Part shown: positions 1 through 10,229 of the stretch, piece after piece
Position numbering within the stretch: the first letter of the stretch is position 1
Layout: the number at the start of each line of letters is the position of its first letter
Source: Rhizophagus clarus
Taxonomy: Eukaryota > Glomeromycota > Glomeromycetes > Glomerales > Glomeraceae
Assembly: GCA_015698045.1 (NCBI GenBank)
Contig: BLAL01000160.1
Location: forward strand, 2,170,001 to 2,234,000
Direction of reading: 5' to 3'
Length of the DNA stretch: 64,000 nt
Position numbers and translations under genes: made by a program
The notes under the pieces: generated by a model
What the model was told of the DNA's origin: nothing
What the model saw: the letters and a program-made list of their open reading frames with translations, nothing else
The model's database searches: none

Positions 1-1
1 T

Positions 2-361
2 GATGCAATAAACATTGCTATAGAAAGGGCAAATCGAATTGATGACCGAATATTAATGCTAGTAAATGTTTTCTACCTGGGACAGCTTTTGGAGGTAGAA
101 ATAAAAGGAAACACGCAACAAAGACAATTTTTACAACGATTAACTACACACTTTCGGATAATTGCTATTTGGACATATTATATTTTTGAGGTTCAAGGAG
201 TAGAACAAATTATGCGGACCGTTCATACAACCTCCACCATGATTCGGAAGCTCAGTTCAACTGAATATAAGGATTTGGTTCTAAATTCCATTGAAATTTT
301 CAACGGAGTTGAAAATTTGGGAGGGAGTGATGTTATGATCGAACAGTCACGTGATCGCTGA
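2..361 (+). CDS. 3' end of an unrecognised gene (partial)
   Basis: The reading frame is open from the first bases of the window to a TGA at 359-361, so the true start lies outside. About 119 residues are visible, mostly helical and mixed-charge in character (for example QQRQFLQRLTTHFRI and LVLNSIEIFNGVENLGG), with no membrane segment, cysteine cluster or catalytic motif. Codon use is that of a real protein rather than a chance AT-rich frame, since it carries many Gln, Glu, Arg and Val codons. No family is recognised. It could be the last exon of a host gene or part of a mobile element; nothing downstream joins it, because a 9-bp minisatellite begins immediately after the stop. Confidence 0.55.
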   Translation, partial: DAINIAIERANRIDDRILMLVNVFYLGQLLEVEIKGNTQQRQFLQRLTTHFRIIAIWTYYIFEVQGVEQIMRTVHTTSTMIRKLSSTEYKDLVLNSIEIFNGVENLGGSDVMIEQSRDR

Positions 362-362
362 T

Positions 363-441
363 CATGTTGCGAATGTTGCGAATGTCACGAATGTTGCGAA
401 TGTCACAAATGTTATAAATGTTACGAATATTGCAAATGTTT
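363..441. repeat. 9-bp minisatellite (AATGTTGCG-type), about 9 copies
   Basis: About nine successive 9-bp units of the form AATGTTGCG, AATGTCACG, AATGTTATA follow one another with one to three changes each. They start directly after the stop codon of the upstream frame and fade into ATATG-rich sequence near 445. Confidence 0.8.
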
Positions 442-445
442 GATA

Positions 446-910
446 TGTTAAACATATGCAATATAACAAATATGTGAAATATATGAAATAAGTAGCATTT
501 ATGTGATATGTTAGATATGTCAAGTAAATTTAGTGTAGTTGTTTTTTTGTATAAATATAGGCGTTTTTAATCAATGTAAAAACAGATAATTTCGTTTTAA
601 ATAGATCAAAGCATTTATTTAATAAGTTATCTTGTTGTTTAAAGTGTTAGTTTATTTGTAAATTAATGCTTGTGTCTTAGTGTAATTGCTAGTGTGTGCA
701 TTACCTATTCGCAACCGATTAATTTACGTTTTTTTTGCTTAAGTTGATCGTGTAACCTTCGCAAATTGATCAACGGTGAAACGTTTATTAGTAATTTATT
801 ATATTTTATTTCACTTTCGCATTTACATTTAATTAATAAAAACCTTCTGCTACATATATACAACGCTTATTTTCATAAGCATAAAAGAACTGGCATTTAC
901 AATAGGTTCA
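446..910. other. AT-rich spacer, no gene seen
   Basis: Runs of ATGTGATATGTTAGATATGT-like sequence fade out by about 540. The rest is plain AT-rich DNA with no coding segment, tRNA-like fold or inverted repeat that I can support. Confidence 0.4.
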
Positions 911-2830
911 TTGGAAATTATGATATTATTACTTGGTTACAAACTCTGTCGTTTATCAATAGCTGTTAATTATTTACCCTCATTACCATTATTATCAAGA
1001 TCAAAAGCAATTAAACCTGTTTATTTAATATTAGAAAATGAAGAAAACCCATATTGGAATGATGCAATAGAAAAGTATCTCAAAAGACCTCAAAGTGATA
1101 TTTTTCATAATATTACATATCCAAAATACCATCAACAATACCAAATATCTTCTAAGCCACCAAATATAAGTAGGCAATATTGGATTGACTTAAATGGAAA
1201 TTATATTATAAAAAGACAAAAGGACATATTGGTAATATTTCATCACACTTTAGTTAAGTCTGGTGAAGAATTTTTCTATGAACAATTATTATTAAGATTT
1301 CTATTTCGTGATGAAGCTGAATTGTTAAATGATTTTGCAACTTACAAAGAACACTTTCAATCCAAATTTCCACAAGAATATGGAAGATTAGTTAGTGATA
1401 TCAAAAAACAATCAACCATTCAATCCAATGCTACAATTGAAAATTACCTTCAATTAATTCAGAAAATTACTTTAAATATTAATGGAAATTTACAAGCTAT
1501 AATTAACCAACAATTAGCTTCATTAATTAATCCAGTTCCTTACATGACCAGATATTCTTCAATAATTAGCACAGATGATCAATATTTTAATTATAATATA
1601 TTAACTTCAAGTTGGGGGTTGCTCATCAAGGAAAATATCCATACTTTTTACTTACAGGTCTGGCAGGAACTGGAAAATCCTTTATGATAAATCTTATTAC
1701 AACCTATTTAACAAACTGCCACAAAAATTATTTACTTATGGCACCAACTGGTGTAGCTGCACAAAATATAAATGGCAAAATAATTCACTCAGAATTGCAG
1801 ATTAAACCAGATTCAAGTAATTATATATCATTAGCAATGAAGAATACTGAAAATAGATTAAGATTAAAAAAAATTGATGTTATTATAATTGATAAAATTT
1901 CTATGGTTTCACCATATTTGTTAGACTTTATTAACCAAATGTTCTGTAAATTGCATAACTGTACTTTACCATTTGGTGGAATAATGGTCTTATTAGCTGG
2001 AGATTTAGCACAATTACCACCAATTGGTTATTGGTACATCATTTGTCTTTAAATCAGCTTCATGGGATTTGTTTATGCCACTTATTCTAAATATACCAAA
2101 AAGGCATTCAGAAGATTTAGAATTCTTTCAGATTTTGCAACAAATTAGATTCAACCGAATAACTAAAGAAACATGGGAAAAATTAAAGGAAAAGCTAAAT
2201 ACTCCATCCAACATTAATTCTCCTTTAGAAACTACATATATAATGGGATATCATTATATGGTTGATACACTTAATAATACAATTATGGATTATTTGCCAG
2301 TTGATGAATTGGATGATTTGTTTATTTCAATAGCTGAAGATAGACTTAATTATCAACTTTGGAGTAATAAAAAAAGTGACAAACATTTTAGAAAATATAC
2401 TAATTTTCCAGATATAATTCGAATTCAAAGAGGAACTCGAGTCATGTTTCTTAATAATACTTTATATAATAATGGCATTTATAATGGATCTATTTGGATA
2501 ATAACAAAAATTCATGATGAAAAATCAATTGATGTGGCATTTTTAACAAGAACTGGCTTAACTGTTGTTACAGTCAATAAAACTACTGATAGATTCAATC
2601 ATAATGGCCAACCAGCATCAAGACAACAGTTTCCTATCCAGAATGCTTTTGCCTTAACAGTGCATAAGACTCAAGCATTAACTTTATTGAATATTACAAT
2701 TTCATTAGACTTACAAATGTTTGCACCTGGCCAAGCATATGTGGCAATTAGTCATGTCAAAACATGGGATTCTTTAAATTTAATTGGACTTGAATATGAT
2801 GCATTTAAAACAGTGAACAAATTATATTAG
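911..2830 (+). pseudogene. Helitron-type PIF1-like DNA helicase, broken
   Basis: Three overlapping frames make up one PIF1-family helicase. The first (from 911) holds the segment that precedes the helicase in Helitron proteins, with FFYEQLLLRFLFRDEAELL. The second holds Walker A GLAGTGKS (about 1660), GVAAQNI, a Walker B-like IIIDKISM and the GDLAQLPP motif. The third (2024-2830) holds the C-terminal helicase lobe with ALTVHKTQALTL and GQAYVAISHV. The frame changes at a run of five G near 1614-1618 and again near 2030-2050. Two key residues also differ from the family: the Walker B acidic residue is Lys (DKISM for DEISM) and the motif VI Arg is His (ISHV for LSRV), so even without frame changes it should be inactive. 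No Rep/HUH nuclease and no Helitron hairpin end was found, so this is probably a solo or truncated copy. Confidence 0.85.
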
Positions 2831-3606
2831 AATATGAATGATTACAAGTTAAATATGATCAATTAGTTTCTTCTTTTAAAATTTAACAAACTAATATCTA
2901 CATCATAAATATATGTGTTCATTAAACATAAAATTATTTCGTATAATAAAACCTATAAATTTATAAAAATTAAATAACCAAACAATGTTATAAAAAAAAT
3001 AATTTTTAAGTTGTGCAATGCATTTATTCTATTTATATTTCATATTTTCAGCATTTGCATATAATTTAAATTAAATGAATTCTTTATCTATTTTAAAATA
3101 AATCACACAGATTTAAATTGTGCGTGTATGATGCATCTGCGACTCTGTGCCTAATCTAACGCAGCCCATTGCTTTGCATTGGGATCTATAAATGTATATT
3201 CATCGTGAACAGAATCTTTCGATCAAATTGTCTGATCCATCCATGATAATACAGTATCAGCTGATCAAGTTATCCGAAATCTTGCCAATCCAAGATTCAA
3301 CTATAAAATTATAGCATAGATCAGGTGCAGACAAATCATCCAATTTACAGGATAATCTAAACATTATCTGTTACACAGTTTTTTTAATTATTATAGCTTA
3401 ATATCATTAAACACTAATTTTTTTAAAAAATCAGTTTATATTATCATATTTAATATAAACCAACACTCCAATTCTTTATGGAGTAGCGAGCCACAGTTAG
3501 TAAGTTAAGTAAGCTCCCCTGCTCCCATGTTTAAAGTTAACTTGTTTATATAATGCTATTTTATTGTCATTTTCTGCAGATCCTTGATACTAATAGTTAA
3601 TTTCCG
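2831..3606. other. intergenic, no gene seen
   Basis: AT-rich sequence with one less AT-rich island at about 3110-3330. I see no coding frame longer than chance, no tRNA and no clear inverted repeat. Confidence 0.35.
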
Positions 3607-4014
3607 TCATTCAAATCCTTTACTATTAATTCTCCTTGATTTTTGGTAGTTTAGTACATTAATATTTCCTTTATCAGCTGCTTCATTAAATAATTCAAAC
3701 CCTTTTTACTTATCTATTTTTGTCCCAATTCCATTTATATAGCAATATCTGAGATGAAATTTTGCATTGATAAATCCCTTTTCAGCTGATTTTTCATATA
3801 ATACATCTGAACCTATTCCCAATTCATAACTCATTCTAGCTAAGTTATCATATGCAAATTCAGATCCGTTTTCTGCCGCTTTTTGGATCCAAAATATAGC
3901 TTTTTTTGAATCTTTTTCAGGTACTTCGCGTCTCATGTATAGATAGTATTTTGTAATTTCAACTATATTATGCATTATGTCATTATCAATAAATAAATAA
4001 ATAAATAAGGTCAT
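3607..4014 (-). pseudogene. Sel1-repeat protein fragment
   Basis: Minus-strand translation gives two and a half Sel1-like (SEL1/TPR-like helical) repeats: AIFWIQKAAENGSEFAYDNL with ARMSYELGIG, then VLYEKSAEKGFINAKFHL with CYINGIGT, then ELFNEAADKGNI. The last piece lies in the same frame but after a TAA at 3706-3708, so the copy has an in-frame stop and then runs to a second stop at 3607. Sel1 proteins are scaffolds for protein-protein contacts. In this type of fungus they often stand alone or follow a kinase domain. Here no kinase domain lies upstream on the minus strand, and the first 30 residues (a low-complexity start) are probably not native. It is best read as a truncated, decaying family member. 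Confidence 0.75.
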
Positions 4015-5500
4015 TTATGATTATGATTTTATACAGTTTATTTTATTTACTATTTTTTTATTTAGCTTATTTTTCAAGAATGGCTTTGGACTTCGATCTA
4101 AATGTTAAAATTACAAGAAAGTGTCTTTATATTGTTATTTTTAACATGTTTTTAAATTGGGAACGTTACTAACATTTTTTTTCTCCCCTTTTTAGAAACA
4201 GCTTTGTGCTTTAATTTGGACTTTAAATTGCAAAGTGTTAGTTTTTATATTTTATTTTCATGGGTTTGTCTTTAATTTGAGAACAATATTAATGTTTCTT
4301 TTCTATTTTTTAGAAACAGGGATGTGATTTGTTTTTTGATGCTATTTTTAATTCTTCTTTATATTTGGATATGCACTTTGTTTTTTCTTTATTTCCTGTT
4401 AACAAATTAATTTATTTTTTCTAATGGACAATTTTGTTCATTTACATTATCATGGTTTAGATCTTTGAAATATAACTACTCTTTAATTTTCATGTTTTAT
4501 ATTTTCGGAACATGATTTCTCTTTGATATAATTATTCTTGATTCATGTTTTAGGACATGATTACTCCTTGATTAATTCTATTTTTATTTTTTAATATATA
4601 CTGTTTTTTTTTGATTTATTTGGACAATTCAATTTTATCGATTTTATTTTTATAATTTTTTGTATATTTTTGTATATATGAAATATTTTATCAATAAAGC
4701 TGCTATATTTTTTTTTAAAAAAAATGATTAAATTAACAATTTACATTTTTTTATTGAGTAGACTCTTCTATTATGATAGTTATTTTTTCTTCACTTTAGT
4801 AAAGTTCATTACTAATTGTTTGTTTTTTCCTTTTTTTTTGCATCTTTGGACATGAAAATGTAGTGATAAAGTGAAAAGCTAAAAGTTATTCTAGTAAGAA
4901 AGAAAAAACTTCTCGTTTAATAAACAACATTTCTAGTTGTTTAGTTGTTTAATTTTTAATTTCTTTTATGTTAACTTAAAAAAATTTTAATTTAATAAAC
5001 ATTATTAATACTAGGTATTATCATAATTTGTCTCTTTTTTAGGCCATCTCCTTAAGTCCATCTGAGTATAAGAAGCCGAGAAGTAAAAAAAAAATATTTT
5101 TCTTTTTTTACCTTAACAAACATTAACATTAATAATAATTCGCTTATTGTTATTTTTAGGCCATTTTAATTTTTCTCTGGGCGTGGGAATCTAGCGAGTA
5201 AAACAATTATTTTGATTTTTTTTTTTCATTTTTTTATTGGTCATAAAGTCAAAGCGTGGTAGTGAAATTGTGCCAGTTACATATGTATAAAAAACATTTA
5301 CTAATTTATCAGCCAAAGTTACACCTGCTTAACTACTTTTAGTAATTATTTTCTCTATTATGATTTTTTGATCATAGTGAGGCGTCATACATGCAGTGAT
5401 TGATCAACCTAATTGCATTTTGCATAAATATTGTGCCTAAAAAACGGTGTTTAATAAGAAATATTATTTTTTTTAAGAAATTTGATGCAATTATATAGTA
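4015..5500. other. AT-rich leader region upstream of the kinase gene
   Basis: Degenerate repeats of a sequence ending in TTTTTAGAAACAG recur near 4190 and 4310, and AGGACATGATTACTC-like copies near 4500-4570. Intron-like pieces (TTTTTAGGCCAT at about 5040 and 5155) also occur. No coding frame is convincing. The 3' portion must hold the promoter of the kinase gene that starts at 5501, but no single element stands out. Confidence 0.35.
4600..4727 (+). mobile_element. possible 3' tail of a non-LTR retrotransposon
   Basis: A polyadenylation-type signal (TCAATAAAGCTGCTATA) is followed by a T run and then an A run (T9-A8). A second sequence ending in ATTTACCA, eight T and nine A lies near 23390-23420. 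A shared tail form suggests a 5'-truncated LINE or a processed insertion. No reverse transcriptase sequence is left, so this rests on the tail alone. Confidence 0.25.
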
Positions 5501-8500
5501 ATGGCTTACAACAATGATAATAATAATAAAGGTAAAGCATATAGTATAATTATTTAATAGAATGTTAGAATTATTCAAAAATTTTTAAACCAAATTTACC
5601 AATATTAATAAAATTAGCTTTAAGTAATGTCAAGGAATCCAAAGGTAAAACATACTAAACTTAATTATTAAACCAAAATTATTGAAAATAATTTAAATAT
5701 TATTATTATTCATATACTGTAATATTCACATACAATTTAAATAATTTAGCTCGTAAGTTAATAAACTATCTTATTATCTTATTATTTATATAATGGTTTC
5801 ACTGTTATTTTTTATAACTTTATCATTTGATAATATTATATAGTCGGTAAGTTATCAGCTATCTGCTATTTATTTTATTTTTTTTTTTACTTTATTTATA
5901 TACTATTCAGAAAACTAATTTTTTTCTTTAAAATAATAATCTAATAATTAATATTTATCAAAGATAGTAAGTTACAATATTTAATTATGCATATAATATT
6001 TACATGAATTTAAACTAATTATATTCTTTACTTAAATGCATGAATAGATTGTAAGTGTTATTTAATTTATTAAACCTACAGTATATACATTTGTAATAAT
6101 ATTTGCATCTCATTAATTAACAAATAATACATATTATAGGGTGTAAGTTATATGTTATCTATACTTCTATTATTTATTGATTTAATTAACTAACTTCTTT
6201 ATTTAAAAAAATTATTTAATAATATAGGGAGTAAGTTATTTATTTTAATTCTATTATTACATATTTATATAATATTTACATATAATTTAAACTAACTGAT
6301 TTCAAATTATTTGGTAATTTATTTTAGTTAGTAAGTCGTATCCATTATTACATATTTATATATAATATTTACATATGATTTAAACTAACTAATTTCTTTA
6401 TTTAAAAAAAATTATTTAATAATATAGGGGGTAAGTTATTTATTTAAATATAATTTAAACTAACTAATTTCTTTATTTAAAAAATTATTTGGTAGTTTAT
6501 TTTAGTTGGTAAGTCGTATTCTATTATTACATATTTATATAATATTTACATATAATTAATTTCGTTATTTAAAAAATTATTTAATAATATAGAGGGTAAG
6601 TAATTTATTTAATTCTATTATTACATATTTATATAATATTTACATATAATTTATATTAACTAATTTCTTTATTTAAAAATTATTTGGTAATTTATATTAG
6701 AATGTAAGTTATAAGTTATTTATTTAATTCTATTATTACATATTTATATAATATTTACATATAATTTAAACTAACTAATTTCTTTATTAAAAAATTATTC
6801 AATAATATAGTGGGTAAGTTATTCCTTTAATTCTATTATTACATATTTATATAATATTTTACATATAATTTAAACTAACTAATTTCTTTATTTAAAAAAT
6901 TATTTGGTAATTTATTTTAGATCGTAAGTTATAAGTTATTTATTTAATTCTATTATCACATATTTATATAATATTTACATATAATTTAAACTAACTAATT
7001 TCTTTATTTAAAAAATTATTTGGTAATTTATTTTAGAAAGTAAGTTATAAGTTATTTATTTAATTCTATTATTACATATTTATATAATATTTACATATAA
7101 TTTAAACTAACTAATTTCTTTATTAAAAAATTATTTAATAATATAGTCGGTAAGTTATTTATTTAATTCTATTATTACATATTTATATAATATTTACATA
7201 TAATTTAAACTAATAATTTCTTTATTTAAAAATTATTTAATAATATAGAGTGTAAGTTATTTATTTAATTCTATTATTACATATTTATATAATATTTTAC
7301 ATATAATTTAAACTAACTAATTTCTTTATTTAAAAAATTATTTGGTAATTTATTTTAGATCGTAAGTTATAAGTTATTTATTTAATTCTATTATCACATA
7401 TTTATATAATATTTACATATAATTAATTTCTTTATTTAAAAAATTATTTAATAATATAGTGTGTAAGTTATTTATTTAATTCTATTATTAATATTTATAT
7501 AATATTTACATATAATTTAAACTAACTAATTTCTTTATTTAAAAAAAATTATTTAATAATATAGGGGGTAAGTTATTTATTTAATTCTATTATTACATAT
7601 TTATATAATATTTACATATAATTTAAACTAACTAATTTCTTTATTTAAAAAATTATTTGGTAATTTATTTTAGAAAGTAAGTTATAAGTTATTTATTTAA
7701 TTCTATTATTACATATTTATATAATATTTACATATAATTTAAACTAACTAATTTCTTTATTTAAAAAATTATTTGGTAATTTATTTTAGTTGGTAAGTCG
7801 TATTCTATTATTACATATTTATATAATATTTACATATAATTTAAACTAACTAATTTCTTTATTTAAAAAATTATTTAATAATATAGGGAGTAAGTTATTT
7901 ATTTAATTCTATTATTACATATTTATATAATATTTACATATAATTTAAACTAACTAATTTCTTTATTTAAAAAATTATTTGGTAATTTATTTTAGAAAGT
8001 AAGTTATAAGTTATTTATTTAATTCTATTATTACATATTTATATAATATTTACATATAATTTAAACTAACTAATTTCTTTATTTAAAAAATTATTTAATA
8101 ATATAGAGTGTAAGTTATTTATTTAATTCTATTATTATATATTTATATAATATTTACATATAATTTAAACTAACTAATTTCTTTATTTAAAAAATTATTT
8201 GGTAATTCACTTTAGATTCTTGTAAGTTATTATTTATTATTATATTCATATAATATTTATTCATAATTTAATTAACCGAATTTGGTCTTTATTTAAAAAA
8301 TGCTATCTATTGCTTTAGTTGGTAAGTTATAAAATATAGGCCATATATTATAAATAAGACTAAAATTTAAATTTATTATGTTTGTTAAATTTCTAATTAA
8401 ATTTTAGAGTAAGTCATCATATTACTTTTTTTAATTTTGAGTTATGATATAAATTTTAATATGTTTCAAATTATTTAAATTATATGTAGATTTGGAAAAA

Positions 8501-9762
8501 GTGAAGATGAAATTTTAGATAAATTTATTCTTGAAAAAGTTTAAAATGGATTCCTTATAATCAATTTAAAAATGTTGAATATCTTGATAAAGGAGGATTT
8601 GGTACTATATACAAGGCCTTTTGGTTAAAAAGTAAAGAAGAGAAGGAAGTAGCTCTTAAATGTCTCAATAATTTGAATAAAAATAATTTAAATGAAAATT
8701 TAGATAAATTTTTAAATGAAGTATAATTATATATTATTTATTTTTAGTTTTTATTATTTTTATTATAAATCATTTATATTAATATATCCTATTTTAATTT
8801 TTTATAGTGGGATTGTCACGAAAAATGTTTAGATTCAATTAGAATTATTAATTTACATGGATTTACAAAAAGTCCAGATACTTTGGATTATATGGTAGTA
8901 ATGGATTATGCAAATATGGGAAATTTAAGAGGCAATTTAGCAAAAATAATTGAAAATAATTGGAATCAAAGATTGTTCATGTTATATAAAATTATTTCTG
9001 GTCTTAAAAATATACATGAGCAAAATCTTATTCATTGTGATTTCCATGATGGCAATATTTTAAATCATAATGATGAAGAGGATGTAAATGATAAGAACAA
9101 GGTTTTTATTAGTGATTTAGGATTATGCAAAGCTACAAATTTTTTAAAAGAATATGATATTTATGGTGTTATTCCATTTATGGCACCTGAAGTTTTAAGG
9201 GGCAAACCATATACTCCAGCTAGTGACATATATAGTTTTTCTATGATTATGTGGGAATTTACATCTGGAGTTCCACCATTTAATGATAGAGCACATGATT
9301 TTCAACTCAGTGTAAGTATTTGTAAAGGTGAACGACCTGAAATTATTGAAAGTACTCCACAATGTTATATGGATTTGATGAAAAAATGTTGGAATGAGGA
9401 TCCATTAAAAAGGCCATCTGCAGAAGAAGTAGAAAATATTATTAAAGACTGGATTTTCCAACCTTATGGTGAAATTAGTGAAGAATTAGAAAACAATATT
9501 ATGGAATTCATAAATGCACCAATTGGAAATAATAAACTTATTACTGAATATCACCCACAAGCATGTTATACAAGTCGCTTGCTTGATTTTACTAGTATAA
9601 AAGTGAATGAAATTCTAGAAAGTGAATGTTTAGATTGTGTAGTCAACAATATAAAGTTATCAGGTATGTAATATATGCGAAAAAGTAAATTTTATAAATT
9701 ATTTTATATGAAAATTAATTAGTTTACTTAATTATTTAGATATTAAACCAGACAAAAATTAA
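5501..9762 (+). CDS. protein kinase gene with an array of one-codon exons (about 416 residues)
   Basis: A kinase domain of the tyrosine-kinase-like type common in Glomeromycota. Exons: 5501-5531 (starts MAYNND; an in-frame TGA lies upstream of the ATG), 5618-5644, then 27 micro-exons between 5750 and 8408, then 8490-8720, 8808-9663 and 9740-9762. Kinase motifs in order are DKGGFGTIYKA (about 8586-8618), VALK with the ATP lysine, LIHCDFHDGNIL (HRD loop as HCD), SDLGLC (DFG as DLG), APEVLRG, SDIYSFSMIMWEF and KRPSAEE. The micro-exons total 82 nt and, read in phase 1, give an open stretch starting ALDNWW and ending EIGKKYSFEF that runs in frame into FGKSEDEILDKF. One base appears missing in the T run at 8540-8542, just before KWIPYNQF; with that base the spliced length is exactly 417 codons. 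That gap may be a sequencing error or a recent lesion. All three invariant catalytic residues are present. The substrate is unknown. Confidence 0.85.
5645..8489 (+). repeat. tandem array of 28 near-identical introns separated by micro-exons
   Basis: Twenty-eight units of 75-117 nt follow each other. From the second on, every unit begins GTAAGT, and all but one end in TAG (one ends AAG at 5963). Most contain AACTAACTAATTTCTTTATT, a good branch-site sequence, about 45 nt before the acceptor. Two 3' halves recur: one ends ATTTGGTAATTTATTTTAG and the other ATTTAATAATATAG. Between TAG and the next GTAAGT lie exactly 3 nt in 25 cases, 6 nt once (8216-8221) and 1 nt once (8408). First separators: CTC 5750-5752, TCG 5844-5846, ATA 5964-5966, ATT 6048-6050, GGT 6140-6142, GGA 6228-6230; last: TTG 8319-8321. 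The introns are near copies of each other while the separators differ. Confidence 0.9.
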
Positions 9763-9805
9763 TTTAGATTTATGGTATTGTGATATATTTTATTTTATTT
9801 CATTT

Positions 9806-10028
9806 TTATTGGAATTATTTGAACACTAAGGCTAGAGTATTAAAATATTTTGCAAGTTTCTTAGTTTGTAATTTAAATAATTCCTTTCTTTATAACTTAT
9901 TCAAGTATTAAAAATATATATTTCTTTCTTTATTGGAATTGTTTTAACACTAAGGCTAGAGTAGTAAGATATTTTCAAGTTTCTTAGTTTGTAATTTAAA
10001 TAATTCTTTTATGTTATAACTTATTCAA
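9806..10028 (+). repeat. direct tandem duplication of about 122 bp behind the kinase gene
   Basis: Sequence from TTTTTATTGGAATT through AACACTAAGGCTAGAGTA, TTTCTTAGTTTGTAATTTAA and AACTTATTCAA occurs at about 9806-9906 and again at about 9928-10028 with a few changes. It lies in the presumed 3' untranslated or downstream region and has no coding content. Confidence 0.7.
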
Positions 10029-10229
10029 ATATTGTATTAATTATCAAGTTTATTTTATTTGTTTTATTTATAACATTAAACACATGTACTTATTTGAATA
10101 TACTTGATTAACTGAAGCAATATAAAAAGATTATGTTTAAAATTAAATACTTTGCAGAAACCTGTGATTTGTTACTATGCAGTTAAATGATCGCTATTAA
10201 TTTAGGTGATGATATAGTATGACCTGTCG

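Noticed and set aside
5645-8489. Reading the array as an ordinary AT-rich satellite
   Set aside because: The spacing between acceptor and donor is constant at 3 nt, the phase is right on both sides and the joined codons contain no stop, which a satellite would not explain.
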